A stretch of DNA of 13,380 bases from Pseudomonadota bacterium (GTDB taxonomy: Bacteria; Pseudomonadota; Gammaproteobacteria; Steroidobacterales; Steroidobacteraceae): assembly GCA_021805275.1 (NCBI GenBank), contig JAJZFQ010000007.1, positions 1-13,380 of the forward strand, in the 5' to 3' direction. Of the stretch, positions 6,663-13,168 are shown piece by piece; position 1 is the stretch's first letter, and every line of letters begins with the position of its first letter. A model generated the notes under the pieces. That model saw only the letters and a list, made by a program, of their open reading frames with translations. It was not told the origin of the DNA and searched no databases. The position numbers were made by a program, and so were the translations under genes.

Positions 6663-7526
6663 CTACTGCGCCAGCCCCCGCTTGGCGCGCTCGACATCGA
6701 GCGCCTCCATCGCATCGAGCGGCTCGGTGGTCGCGGCGACCTCGTAGAGCGCCTGCGCTTCCTCCCGGTAGCGCCGGGCGTCCAGCAGCAGCAGCCCGTA
6801 GGCATATTCCATGTGCACGATCGGCGAATGCGGCGCCAACTTCAACGCCTGCTTGAAATGCTCGATCGAGTCCTTGCTCGACGCGCCATACGTCAGCGAG
6901 GCCACGACGCCACCGAGCTTGTTCACGATCTCGGCGTTGTAGAGCCCGAGCGCCACGTGCGCCTCGGCATGCTGCGGCTCGAGTTCAAGCGTGCGCTCCA
7001 GTTCGGCGCGCACCCGTGCGGCGAGACCGTCCGTGATCGCCTTGAGAATCGAGATGCGCTGACTGTACCGGCCGAGCACCAGCGCCAACGTGTAGTGAGC
7101 GTTGGCGTGCGCGGCCAGCACCTCGAGCGCCGCTTCGCCGCGTGCCACGGCGGCCAGCAGCAACTCCATGACCTCGGCATTGCCGGCCTGGGTATACAGA
7201 GACTCAACGGCGGCGGCCCGATTCGCCACGCACGCCCCGAGTGCCCCAAGCGACGCACCCTGCTCGATCGCGGCGCGAAATTCCCCGGCGTGAAATCTGC
7301 CCCACGCCGCCTGCAGCGCGGCGGCGAGCTTGCGCCCGCTGCCATAGTGACGCAGCCACTCGGCGAACGGCGGGGCCGCGGCCGCCTCGCGCGCAATCAG
7401 TGCTGCATCGGGCCAGGGCTCACGGTCGGTGCGATGCAAGCGCTCCCAGCGTGCCTTCAACTCGTCCGCCCCGTGCGGCGCAGCGCGCTGCGCCGCCGGA
7501 CTCGATGTGGATTTCTTGCGATTCAT
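6663..7526 (-). CDS. Tetratricopeptide-repeat protein of unknown function
   Basis: A 287-residue, Ala- and Leu-rich, mostly helical protein. TPR-like units are seen in the C-terminal half: RVRAELERTLELEPQHAEAH (about 171-190) and SIEHFKQALKLAPHSPIV (about 220-237), the latter followed by a further helix pair. Between them lies a GGVVASLTYGAS loop that I recall as conserved in a gammaproteobacterial TPR family of unknown role. There is no signal peptide; the N-terminus is basic and low-complexity (NRKKSTSS), so it is probably cytoplasmic. I chose ATG 7526 because GAAGG stands 8 nt upstream; a TTG at 7565 would add 13 residues. TPR proteins are usually scaffolds for protein contacts. It sits head to head with the phasin operon and tail to tail with the wax ester synthase, so a part in inclusion assembly is possible but only by position. 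Confidence 0.8.
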   Translation of the reverse strand: MNRKKSTSSPAAQRAAPHGADELKARWERLHRTDREPWPDAALIAREAAAAPPFAEWLRHYGSGRKLAAALQAAWGRFHAGEFRAAIEQGASLGALGACVANRAAAVESLYTQAGNAEVMELLLAAVARGEAALEVLAAHANAHYTLALVLGRYSQRISILKAITDGLAARVRAELERTLELEPQHAEAHVALGLYNAEIVNKLGGVVASLTYGASSKDSIEHFKQALKLAPHSPIVHMEYAYGLLLLDARRYREEAQALYEVAATTEPLDAMEALDVERAKRGLAQ

Positions 7527-7658
7527 GATCGGCGCCTTCGGCAAGTACGCATCCAGCGATGACAACCTCGTGATTAGAGTACTCGTGCAGATTCCGCCAC
7601 CCAGTAGGGCAAATACGCACGCCCGAACCGGCGCAAGCCGTCAACCGAGGGAAACGTC

Positions 7659-8165
7659 ATGGCCGCGAAGAGAAAGTCTCGCAAACCCGCTCGTGCCAAG
7701 GCGAGCGTCGCTCAGTCTCGTCTGCCCGAGGCCGTGCATCAGATCTGGCTGGCCGGTCTCGGCGCGGTCGCGCGCGCACAGAGCGGCGCCCCGAAGCTGC
7801 TCGATGAACTGATCAGCGAGGGCTCGGAGCTCAGTGTGCGCATGCGCGGAACGGCCACCGAAGCCGTGCGCGGACTCGTCGAGAACGTTCAGGAGAATGT
7901 CAGCGCGGGCGTGTCCGCCGCGCGCGGCCAGGCCGTCGATGCGATGGACAACCTGGAGAAGATGTTCCGCGCCCGCGTACGCCGGGCGCTGACGCAGCTC
8001 GGGGTGCCGAGCAGTCAGGAGATCGAGGCGCTCAGCAAGCGCGTCGACACGCTCAATGACCACCTGGGCAAGCTCACGCCGCCCCGCCGGACAGCGGCGC
8101 GGCGCCGCACGAGCAGCCGACGCTCCGGGGCGAAGAGCCCACCGCCCTCGATGCACGCGCCCTGA
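7659..8165 (+). CDS. Phasin family protein (PhaI/PhaF type, granule-associated)
   Basis: A 168-residue amphipathic, helical protein of the granule-associated phasin family, which coats storage inclusions. The family segment IWLAGLGAVARAQSGAPKLL (29-48) is followed by a long helix (about 50-110) and a short coiled region around EIEALSKRVDTLNDHLGKL (121-139). The tail is very basic, with R143, R144, R148-150, R154, R155 and K159, reminiscent of the DNA-binding tail of PhaF but much shorter. The N-terminus is also basic (AAKRKSRKPARAK). A good ribosome site, GAGGGA at 7647-7652, stands 6 nt before the ATG. It is the first gene of a tight four-gene run. No PHA synthase or depolymerase is in the window, while wax-ester genes are close, so lipid droplets are as plausible a target as polyhydroxyalkanoate granules. 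The family call is firm; the substrate is inferred. Confidence 0.9.
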   Translation: MAAKRKSRKPARAKASVAQSRLPEAVHQIWLAGLGAVARAQSGAPKLLDELISEGSELSVRMRGTATEAVRGLVENVQENVSAGVSAARGQAVDAMDNLEKMFRARVRRALTQLGVPSSQEIEALSKRVDTLNDHLGKLTPPRRTAARRRTSSRRSGAKSPPPSMHAP

Positions 8166-8168
8166 GCG

Positions 8169-9392
8169 ATGCTCACGCTCGAGCCCGCGCTGCGCCCGCG
8201 TTCGAGCCGAGGTCAGTTTGCGATCGCGCTCGCGGGCGGCGGTCCGCTCGGGGCGTTCTACGAACTCGGCGCGCTGCACGCCATTCAGGAAGCGATCATC
8301 GGTCGCAACCTGACGGACTTCGACATGTATGTCGGGGTCAGCTCCGGGTCATTGCTCGCGGCGAGTCTCGCCAACGGATTCGACACCACCCGGATGGGTG
8401 CGGTGCTGATCGAAGGGGAGTCGGCGCTGGTGCCGTTCTCGCCTCGAGTGTTGCTGCAGCCGGCGATCGGCACCTACCTGCGCAGAGTCTCGCGCCTGCC
8501 CGGCGCGCTGTTGAATGGCGCGAAACAATGGGCGGACGAGCCGGTGCGCGGCGTCTGGCCCGCAGCGCTCGGGGTGCTGAGCACGCTCATCCCGCTGGCG
8601 GTCCTCGACAACGGACCGCTCGAGGAATACCTCCGCACGCTGTTTGCCACCGCGCACCACACGGATGACTTTCGCCGGCTGCGCGCGCCGCTGCGGGTCA
8701 TCGCCACGGATCTGGACACCGGTCGCTCGGTGGTATTTGGCGATGCGCGCCACGCACGCGTTGCGATATCCCGTGCCGTCATCGCCAGTGCCGCACTGCC
8801 GGGCCTGTACGCGCCGGTCGAGATCGGCGGGCGGCACTATGTCGATGGTGCACTGGTGCGCACCATGTATGCCTCTCTGGCGCTCGAGGCCGGCTGCGAC
8901 TTCGTGATCTGCGTCAATCCCCTCGTGCCCTTCGATGCTTCGCGCGGCAAACCGCGCCGCCGGCTGGCGGATGAAGGGCTCGACATGCTGCTCGGGCAGA
9001 CCTTCCGTACGCTCATTCACTCGCGCATGCAGGTCGGCATGGCGAGCTTTCGCAAGCGCTTCCCCCAGGCCGACACCGTCCTGTTCGAGCCCGACGCCAC
9101 CGATGAAACGATGTTCTTCACCAACGTGTTTCGCTACAGCGGCCGGCATGCTCTGGCAGAGCATGCCTACCAGCGCACGCGGCGCGACCTGCGCACCCAG
9201 GCCAATGCGTTCACCGCCCTGCTGCATCGTCACGGGCTCGATCTGGATCGTCGGTGTCTGCAGGATCGCCAGCGCACCTTCTCGAGCGCCTTTCTCGAGC
9301 GCACCGCGCGGGCACGCGCGACGATGCGGCATCTGACCGAAGCGCTCAGCCGCCTCGAGCGGGTCCTGGCGCATCGGCGCCACCGGCGCTGA
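8169..9392 (+). CDS. Patatin-like phospholipase / lipid acyl hydrolase
   Basis: A 407-residue serine hydrolase with a Ser-Asp dyad, expected to release fatty acids from phospholipids or neutral lipids. All three patatin signatures are present: the oxyanion loop GGGPLG at 23-28, the nucleophile elbow GVSSG at 56-60 (S58) and the DGA motif at 226-228 (D226). A hydrophobic stretch at about 132-147 (AALGVLSTLIPLAVLD) could touch membrane or lipid surface. There is no signal peptide, so it is probably cytoplasmic. It begins 3 nt after the phasin stop (TGA-gcg-ATG) with no strong ribosome site of its own, implying translational coupling. The C-terminal 70 residues are strongly basic with many Arg and a final HRRHRR. 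Operon position directly behind a granule-coat protein suggests it acts on, or at the surface of, storage inclusions. Confidence 0.92.
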   Translation: MLTLEPALRPRSSRGQFAIALAGGGPLGAFYELGALHAIQEAIIGRNLTDFDMYVGVSSGSLLAASLANGFDTTRMGAVLIEGESALVPFSPRVLLQPAIGTYLRRVSRLPGALLNGAKQWADEPVRGVWPAALGVLSTLIPLAVLDNGPLEEYLRTLFATAHHTDDFRRLRAPLRVIATDLDTGRSVVFGDARHARVAISRAVIASAALPGLYAPVEIGGRHYVDGALVRTMYASLALEAGCDFVICVNPLVPFDASRGKPRRRLADEGLDMLLGQTFRTLIHSRMQVGMASFRKRFPQADTVLFEPDATDETMFFTNVFRYSGRHALAEHAYQRTRRDLRTQANAFTALLHRHGLDLDRRCLQDRQRTFSSAFLERTARARATMRHLTEALSRLERVLAHRRHRR

Positions 9393-9398
9393 ACGTCC

Positions 9399-10304
9399 AT
9401 GGCCACACTCCTCTGGCGAGCCGTGCTGCTGTGCGAACTGCTCGGTTCAGCCGCCGCCGCCACGGCACTCGCGGGGCGCTGGGCTGCGCCTTCGGCGCTG
9501 CGCGCGCTCGGTGCACTCGGCGCGGGCGTGTTCGTCTTTCTGCTCCTGCAAGGGCTGCCCGTGGTGATCACCTACGGACGCCGTCGATGGACGTCGCACG
9601 CGCTCGTCTCGCGGCCGGGCGCAGGCACCGTGATCCGCGAGAGTGCCGCGCTGCTGCGCGCCGCGCTCGCCATGTGTCGGGGACGCGCCGCACCGGCGCA
9701 CCGCGTCCCCGCGCCCGATGCGAGCGCACGTCCCGTCATCCTCGTGCACGGTATCTTCTGCAACGGCCGCATCTGGGGCGCGCTCGAGCGCAAGTTGGCC
9801 GCTGCGGGTTTCGCACCGGTGCTCGCGGTCACTCTCGAGCCGCTCTTGGCGGATCTGGACGTTCACGCCCGCACGCTCGCCCGCGCGCTCGAGGCGCTCT
9901 CCGCCGAAACCGGCGAGCGCGTCACGCTCGTCGCCCACAGCATGGGCGGGCTCATCGCCCGCGCGGCGCTGCGCACGGTCCGTCCGGGCCTGCTCCGCCA
10001 GATCGTGACGCTCGGCACCCCGCACCAGGGAACGCTGCTCGCCGATGACCTGTCGCTCACCCCGGTGCGCCAGATGCGCCCCGGCTCAGCCTGGCTCGAG
10101 ACGCTGAATTTCACGCAGGCCGACGGCCTCGGCGTTCCCCTCTCCTGCCTCTACAGTGCGGACGACAACTTGATCGTTCCGGCCGCGAGCGGGACGTTTG
10201 CGCCGGCCACCGCGATCCGTTTGCACGGCCTGGGGCATCTGAGCCTGCTGTTTTGCGATCACGCCCTCGAGGCGGTGATCGCAGAGCTGCGCAAGACTGA
10301 TTGA
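9399..10304 (+). CDS. Alpha/beta hydrolase (triacylglycerol lipase-like) with N-terminal membrane anchor
   Basis: A 301-residue lipase/esterase-like enzyme. The N-terminus has two hydrophobic segments (about 5-27 and 35-58), so it is probably held in the inner membrane. The hydrolase domain begins with RPVILVHGIFCNG (111-123), the oxyanion HG motif; the nucleophile is S181 in AHSMGG (179-184); the likely acid is D255 or D256 in YSADDNLIVP; the base is H280 in GLGHLSLL. The GTPHQG segment (206-211) is typical of lipases and PGAP1-like hydrolases. The ATG lies 6 nt after the patatin stop, so the two are cotranscribed and probably coupled. A second lipolytic enzyme in the same run strengthens the idea that the operon turns over stored lipid. 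Substrate cannot be read from sequence; wax ester, triacylglycerol or PHA oligomers are candidates. Confidence 0.88.
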   Translation: MATLLWRAVLLCELLGSAAAATALAGRWAAPSALRALGALGAGVFVFLLLQGLPVVITYGRRRWTSHALVSRPGAGTVIRESAALLRAALAMCRGRAAPAHRVPAPDASARPVILVHGIFCNGRIWGALERKLAAAGFAPVLAVTLEPLLADLDVHARTLARALEALSAETGERVTLVAHSMGGLIARAALRTVRPGLLRQIVTLGTPHQGTLLADDLSLTPVRQMRPGSAWLETLNFTQADGLGVPLSCLYSADDNLIVPAASGTFAPATAIRLHGLGHLSLLFCDHALEAVIAELRKTD

Positions 10305-10305
10305 G

Positions 10306-11013
10306 GTGAGCGTCGCCGCGCCATCCGCCGGACCGCTCGGCCGCCTCATCGAACGCATGCACGAGTTGCAGGACCTCGAGGCCCGGGATGCGGCTCTGGC
10401 CTCGCGACTGCATCAGTTGCGCGCCTGGCAGTCCGAGCGCCTGGCACGCACCTACGCTGACCTCACCGCAGACCCGACCCAGGCGCCGGCGCTGGAGTTC
10501 TTCCTGACCGACCTCTACGGCCCGCACGATTTCCGCCGCCGCGACCAGGATCTCGCCCGAGCCGGTGCCATCCTCGAGCGCACGCTGCCGCCCAGCGCAC
10601 TGGGCGTTCTGCTCGATGCGCTGGCGCTGAACGTTCTGTCCGCTGAGTTGGATCACGAGATGGCGCAGGTGCTCGAAGGCGGTGCGATCTCACCTGCGAC
10701 CTACGCCGCAGCCTACCGCCGCATCGGGCGTTTCGAGGATCGACGTCGCCAGATCGAGCTCATTGTGCGCATCGGTGAGCGGCTCGCCCGGACCGTCCGA
10801 CAGCCCCTGGTCGGTTTGGCCCTGCGCGCCGCCCGTGCACCGGCCTACCTCGCCGGCTTCGGCACTCTGCAGGAATTCCTCGAGCGAGGGTTCGGGGCCT
10901 TCGGCCGACTCGGCCACGAACCGACGTTTCTCGACACGATTCGCACGCGCGAATGCGCGCTCAGCGAGGCTCTTGCGCACGGCGACGCGCACCTGCTCAG
11001 TGCCTCCCCGTGA
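10306..11013 (+). CDS. Conserved-looking protein of unknown function
   Basis: I do not recognise a named family. The 235-residue product is mainly helical with no signal peptide or membrane segment. Its most distinctive stretch is EFFLTDLYGPHDFRRRDQDL (64-83), a compact mix of aromatic and charged residues that looks like a functional core; coil-prone helices precede it (ERMHELQDLEARDAALASRL, 16-35). It starts at GTG 10306, one base after the lipase stop codon, and closes the phasin-patatin-lipase run, so it is surely expressed with them. ATG 10357 (residue 18) is an alternative start. Composition and codon use match its neighbours. By position it may be an accessory or surface protein for the same inclusions, but nothing in the sequence itself shows that. 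Confidence 0.82.
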   Translation: MSVAAPSAGPLGRLIERMHELQDLEARDAALASRLHQLRAWQSERLARTYADLTADPTQAPALEFFLTDLYGPHDFRRRDQDLARAGAILERTLPPSALGVLLDALALNVLSAELDHEMAQVLEGGAISPATYAAAYRRIGRFEDRRRQIELIVRIGERLARTVRQPLVGLALRAARAPAYLAGFGTLQEFLERGFGAFGRLGHEPTFLDTIRTRECALSEALAHGDAHLLSASP

Positions 11014-11024
11014 GCCGCGCGCCG

Positions 11025-11075
11025 ACGCGGCGCCGCGTTTACAACACTCGCGACCGCTGTACCTCCGCTGCGGTC
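11025..11075. terminator. Possible bidirectional terminator between convergent genes
   Basis: The 60-bp gap between the unknown gene and the deacetylase holds a perfect 14-bp palindrome ACGCGGCGCCGCGT (11025-11038), then TTTA, and a second inverted pair GACCGC (11052-11057) / GCGGTC (11070-11075). The second pair touches the deacetylase stop codon. T-tracts are short, so termination is plausible but not strongly supported. Confidence 0.35.
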
Positions 11076-12006
11076 AGGCCAACGCCTCCACGACCCGTGT
11101 CCAGGCACGCGCCAAATTACGGCGGTTATAGCCTCCGCCGCCGGTTGCGAGCAGCCGCCCACCGCAGTGACGCTCTGCGAGGGCGCGCAGCCGCTGCGTC
11201 GCATGTGCATGCGCCTCTTCCGTGTACGCCAGGTGCGTGATCGGATCTCCGCCGAGCGAGTCCGCCCCGCATTGCAGCACGATCAATTCCGGGCGACACG
11301 CATCAAGATAGCGCTCGACTTCCTCGAAGGCGGCCCGGAACTGCACGTCCGTGGCGCCGGGCGGCATGGGGATGTTGAGCTTGGTGCCCGCAGCGCGACC
11401 CCGTCCCGTTTCGCTGCGATCCCCGGTCCCCGGATACAGGAACCGGCCGTCCTCGTGCAGATCGGCAAAGGCGACGGTCGGATCCTCCTCGAACGCATAG
11501 AACACGCCATCGCCGTGATGCGCATCGATGTCGACGTAGGCGACGCGAGACAGACCATGGACACCTCGCGCCGCCTCGATCGCAATCCCGCAATCGTTGA
11601 AGACGCAAAAGCCGGCGGCGTGATCCCGCCCCGCATGATGCAAGCCGGCAATGGGCACGAAGGCCTGCCTGGTCGGGCCCGCCATGATGCGCGCAAGCGC
11701 CTCGAGAACGGCGCCGACCACATGGGCGGCCGCTGAGTACACCCCCGCGAACGCCGGGGTGTCGCCCTCATCGAGGAACCCCTGCCCGCTGCGGGAGGCG
11801 TCGGCCACCCGGTCGAGATAGTCCGCCGTGTGGAAATACTCCAGTTCCGCGCGCGTCGCGGCACGCGGCGCGGCGTGGGTGAGGCTCGGCCAGCAGTCCG
11901 AGCGCTCGAGCTCGCGCAGGAACGCATCGTGTCGATCCACCCCGAACGGATGACTCCCCGGAAATCCGTACGCGGCAATCTCAGGTCCCGAGATCAGAAG
12001 CGCCAT
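11074..12006 (-). CDS. Histone deacetylase superfamily protein (AcuC/acetylpolyamine amidohydrolase-like)
   Basis: A 310-residue zinc deacylase that would remove acetyl or other acyl groups from protein lysines or small amines. Key residues (numbered from ATG 12006) are the tandem histidines H123-H124 in GLHHAGRDHAAGFCVFND, the zinc ligands D161 and H163 in YVDIDAHHGDG, the third ligand D249 in QCGADSLGGDP, and Y293 in TGGGGYN. All are intact, so it should be active. The ATG at 12006 begins MALLISGPEIAAYGF; a GTG at 12042 would add 12 residues but has less support. The best-known bacterial relative, AcuC, activates acetyl-CoA synthetase by deacetylation. Near lipid-turnover genes, a role in controlling acyl-CoA metabolism is attractive but unproven. 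It converges on the phasin operon with 60 bp between, and is not part of it. Confidence 0.9.
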   Translation of the reverse strand: MALLISGPEIAAYGFPGSHPFGVDRHDAFLRELERSDCWPSLTHAAPRAATRAELEYFHTADYLDRVADASRSGQGFLDEGDTPAFAGVYSAAAHVVGAVLEALARIMAGPTRQAFVPIAGLHHAGRDHAAGFCVFNDCGIAIEAARGVHGLSRVAYVDIDAHHGDGVFYAFEEDPTVAFADLHEDGRFLYPGTGDRSETGRGRAAGTKLNIPMPPGATDVQFRAAFEEVERYLDACRPELIVLQCGADSLGGDPITHLAYTEEAHAHATQRLRALAERHCGGRLLATGGGGYNRRNLARAWTRVVEALA

Positions 12007-12105
12007 GCTAGGACTCTTGCGTGAGGCCAGAGCGCAGTTCACCGGCCGGCCCCGCCGCTGTCAATCCGGCGCCGCAGCGGGTAGTCGGTCAGTTTGAGGT
12101 CCCGG

Positions 12106-12393
12106 TTACTCGGGGTCGGCATCTGCCGCGGCGATTGGCGCCTGCTCGATGCCGAAATAGATCTCGTAGATCCGCTTCTTAGTGACCCCGGCTTGATGGG
12201 CCATAGAACTGATCAAGCCTTGGCCGAATGGTGCCTTGGGGCAGTCCACTGTAACCTTGCGGAAGCGCCCACCCGTGTTCCCGACCCAATCCTCATGGGA
12301 TGTGCCGCTTTTCTTGGGGCGCGGAGCGAAGCCGAGCTGTTTGAGAATGGCCTTGAAATCCGCGCACGAAATCGGCGGATGCTGGCCACTCAT
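12106..12393 (-). CDS. hicA: HicA-type toxin (mRNA interferase)
   Basis: A 95-residue protein with the small double-stranded RNA-binding-like fold of HicA toxins. The N-terminal helix DFKAILKQLGFAPRP is followed by KKSGTSHEDWV, whose H33 corresponds to the catalytic histidine, then basic strands RFRKVTVD and the C-terminal LISSMAHQAGVTKKRIYEI segment typical of the family. Such toxins cleave mRNA and are held by a HicB partner. It lies 6 bp downstream of the putative antitoxin gene on the same strand. This antitoxin-first order is the reverse of the classical hicA-hicB order but occurs in variants. The C-terminal tail APIAAADADPE is low-complexity. The gene looks intact. Confidence 0.85.
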   Translation of the reverse strand: MSGQHPPISCADFKAILKQLGFAPRPKKSGTSHEDWVGNTGGRFRKVTVDCPKAPFGQGLISSMAHQAGVTKKRIYEIYFGIEQAPIAAADADPE

Positions 12394-12399
12394 AAAGGC

Positions 12400-12780
12400 T
12401 TAAGCAGCGGAGCGTAGGGACTGCGGCGTGAAGCTCAACGGCTCCCAAAATGGCTTGACCCGAGTGGAATGCCGGTGCCGTAAAGCTGCGAATGCCCTTG
12501 AATAGTAAAAGCGCGCGAATACCCACCATTGAGCCCGACGGCGCAAAAGTTCGCCTGCGTGCTGCCGATCTTCTCCGACAAGCGCGTCGTAGAGATAGGA
12601 CTGGATCATCGAATCCAGTTTTTGACGTGCCTCCGGAAATGAATCTGCTTGAACCGCAAGTCCGAATTCCAAACTAAATGCTTGCCAGTGGTCGCCACTT
12701 TTATTGGCGACACAGCGAATTAGCAAAGACCGTGGCGAATTCATTTTTTGAGACATCATTGCGGGTTCATGCTTGCGCAT
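12400..12780 (-). CDS. hicB: HicB-like antitoxin partner
   Basis: A 126-residue protein whose middle part, LLIRCVANKSGDHWQAFSLE and then FGLAVQADSFPEARQKLDSMI, follows the HicB pattern of a short beta unit plus helix (partial RNase H-like fold). No C-terminal HTH or ribbon-helix-helix is visible; the tail instead has an aromatic stretch, AQWWVFARFYYSRAFAAL (83-100), of unknown role. I recall similar proteins encoded next to HicA-type genes. Four Met starts exist (12780, 12759, 12756, 12744); MNSPRSLLIRC from 12744 resembles relatives best, but none has a strong ribosome site, so the longest is given. Base composition is clearly more AT-rich than in the lipid block, consistent with transfer. 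It would neutralise HicA and may bind the promoter inverted repeat at 12859-12876. Confidence 0.75.
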   Translation of the reverse strand: MRKHEPAMMSQKMNSPRSLLIRCVANKSGDHWQAFSLEFGLAVQADSFPEARQKLDSMIQSYLYDALVGEDRQHAGELLRRRAQWWVFARFYYSRAFAALRHRHSTRVKPFWEPLSFTPQSLRSAA

Positions 12781-12843
12781 AAGGGACGATTTCTATGCGG
12801 CTTTCATCACGTTCAAATCGCCCAAACCGTGATCCTGCTCACA

Positions 12844-12876
12844 AATCTATTCCAACCCGAAATTGATTGCAATTTC
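12844..12876 (-). promoter_or_regulatory. Putative hicBA promoter with overlapping operator
   Basis: Read on the minus strand there is a -35 TTGCAA (12872-12867), a 17-nt spacer and a -10 TAGATT (12849-12844), each 4 of 6 to consensus. A perfect inverted repeat GAAATTG-ATTG-CAATTTC (12859-12876) covers the -35. A further GATTGCAA copy lies at 12903-12910 upstream. The distance to the hicB start is about 65 bp. Position and symmetry suit autoregulation. Confidence 0.5.
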
Positions 12877-12986
12877 CGCTTCAATTGCTTGGCTAAAAAA
12901 TCGATTGCAAATTAGGTTTCTACGTAGATCTATAGATGGGGATTCGGCTCGACATTTAAAAGATACGCAAAATCAATATCTTGCAA

Positions 12987-13168
12987 TTATTCGTCGAGCG
13001 CCGCGATTTCTTCGAGCGTCCAAACGTGATCCGAGATGCCGGCAGCCATAGCTGGGGTGATGCGGTGCGACTGGTGGATGCACCCAAAATTGTAGTACAT
13101 AAAGTGCAGCGCGACCGCGTGCCCGAGGTTTTCTAGCTTCTTCGAGAAGCCATTGGTGAGCCGGGTAA
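12987..13168 (-). pseudogene. IS1-like family transposase, C-terminal remnant
   Basis: About 60 codons of a transposase end. They begin FTRLTNGFSKKLENLGHAVA, continue LHFMYYNFGCIHQSHRITPA and MAAGISDHVWTLEEIAALDE, and end at TAA 12987-12989. These segments match what I recall of the DDE transposases annotated as IS1 family in many Proteobacteria (RRFTRLTNGFSKK, ALHFMYYNFVRIHKTLRVTP). Upstream of the FTRL segment the match stops abruptly at about 13168, where the DNA becomes an IS66 transposase read on the other strand. The start, the DDE core and one terminus are therefore missing and the fragment cannot transpose. Any remaining terminal repeat should lie at about 12780-12986, but I could not pick one out. 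Confidence 0.8.

Noticed and set aside
8349..9383. A 344-codon minus-strand frame
   Set aside because: Antisense to the patatin gene, whose three catalytic motifs are on the plus strand; the product has no motifs.
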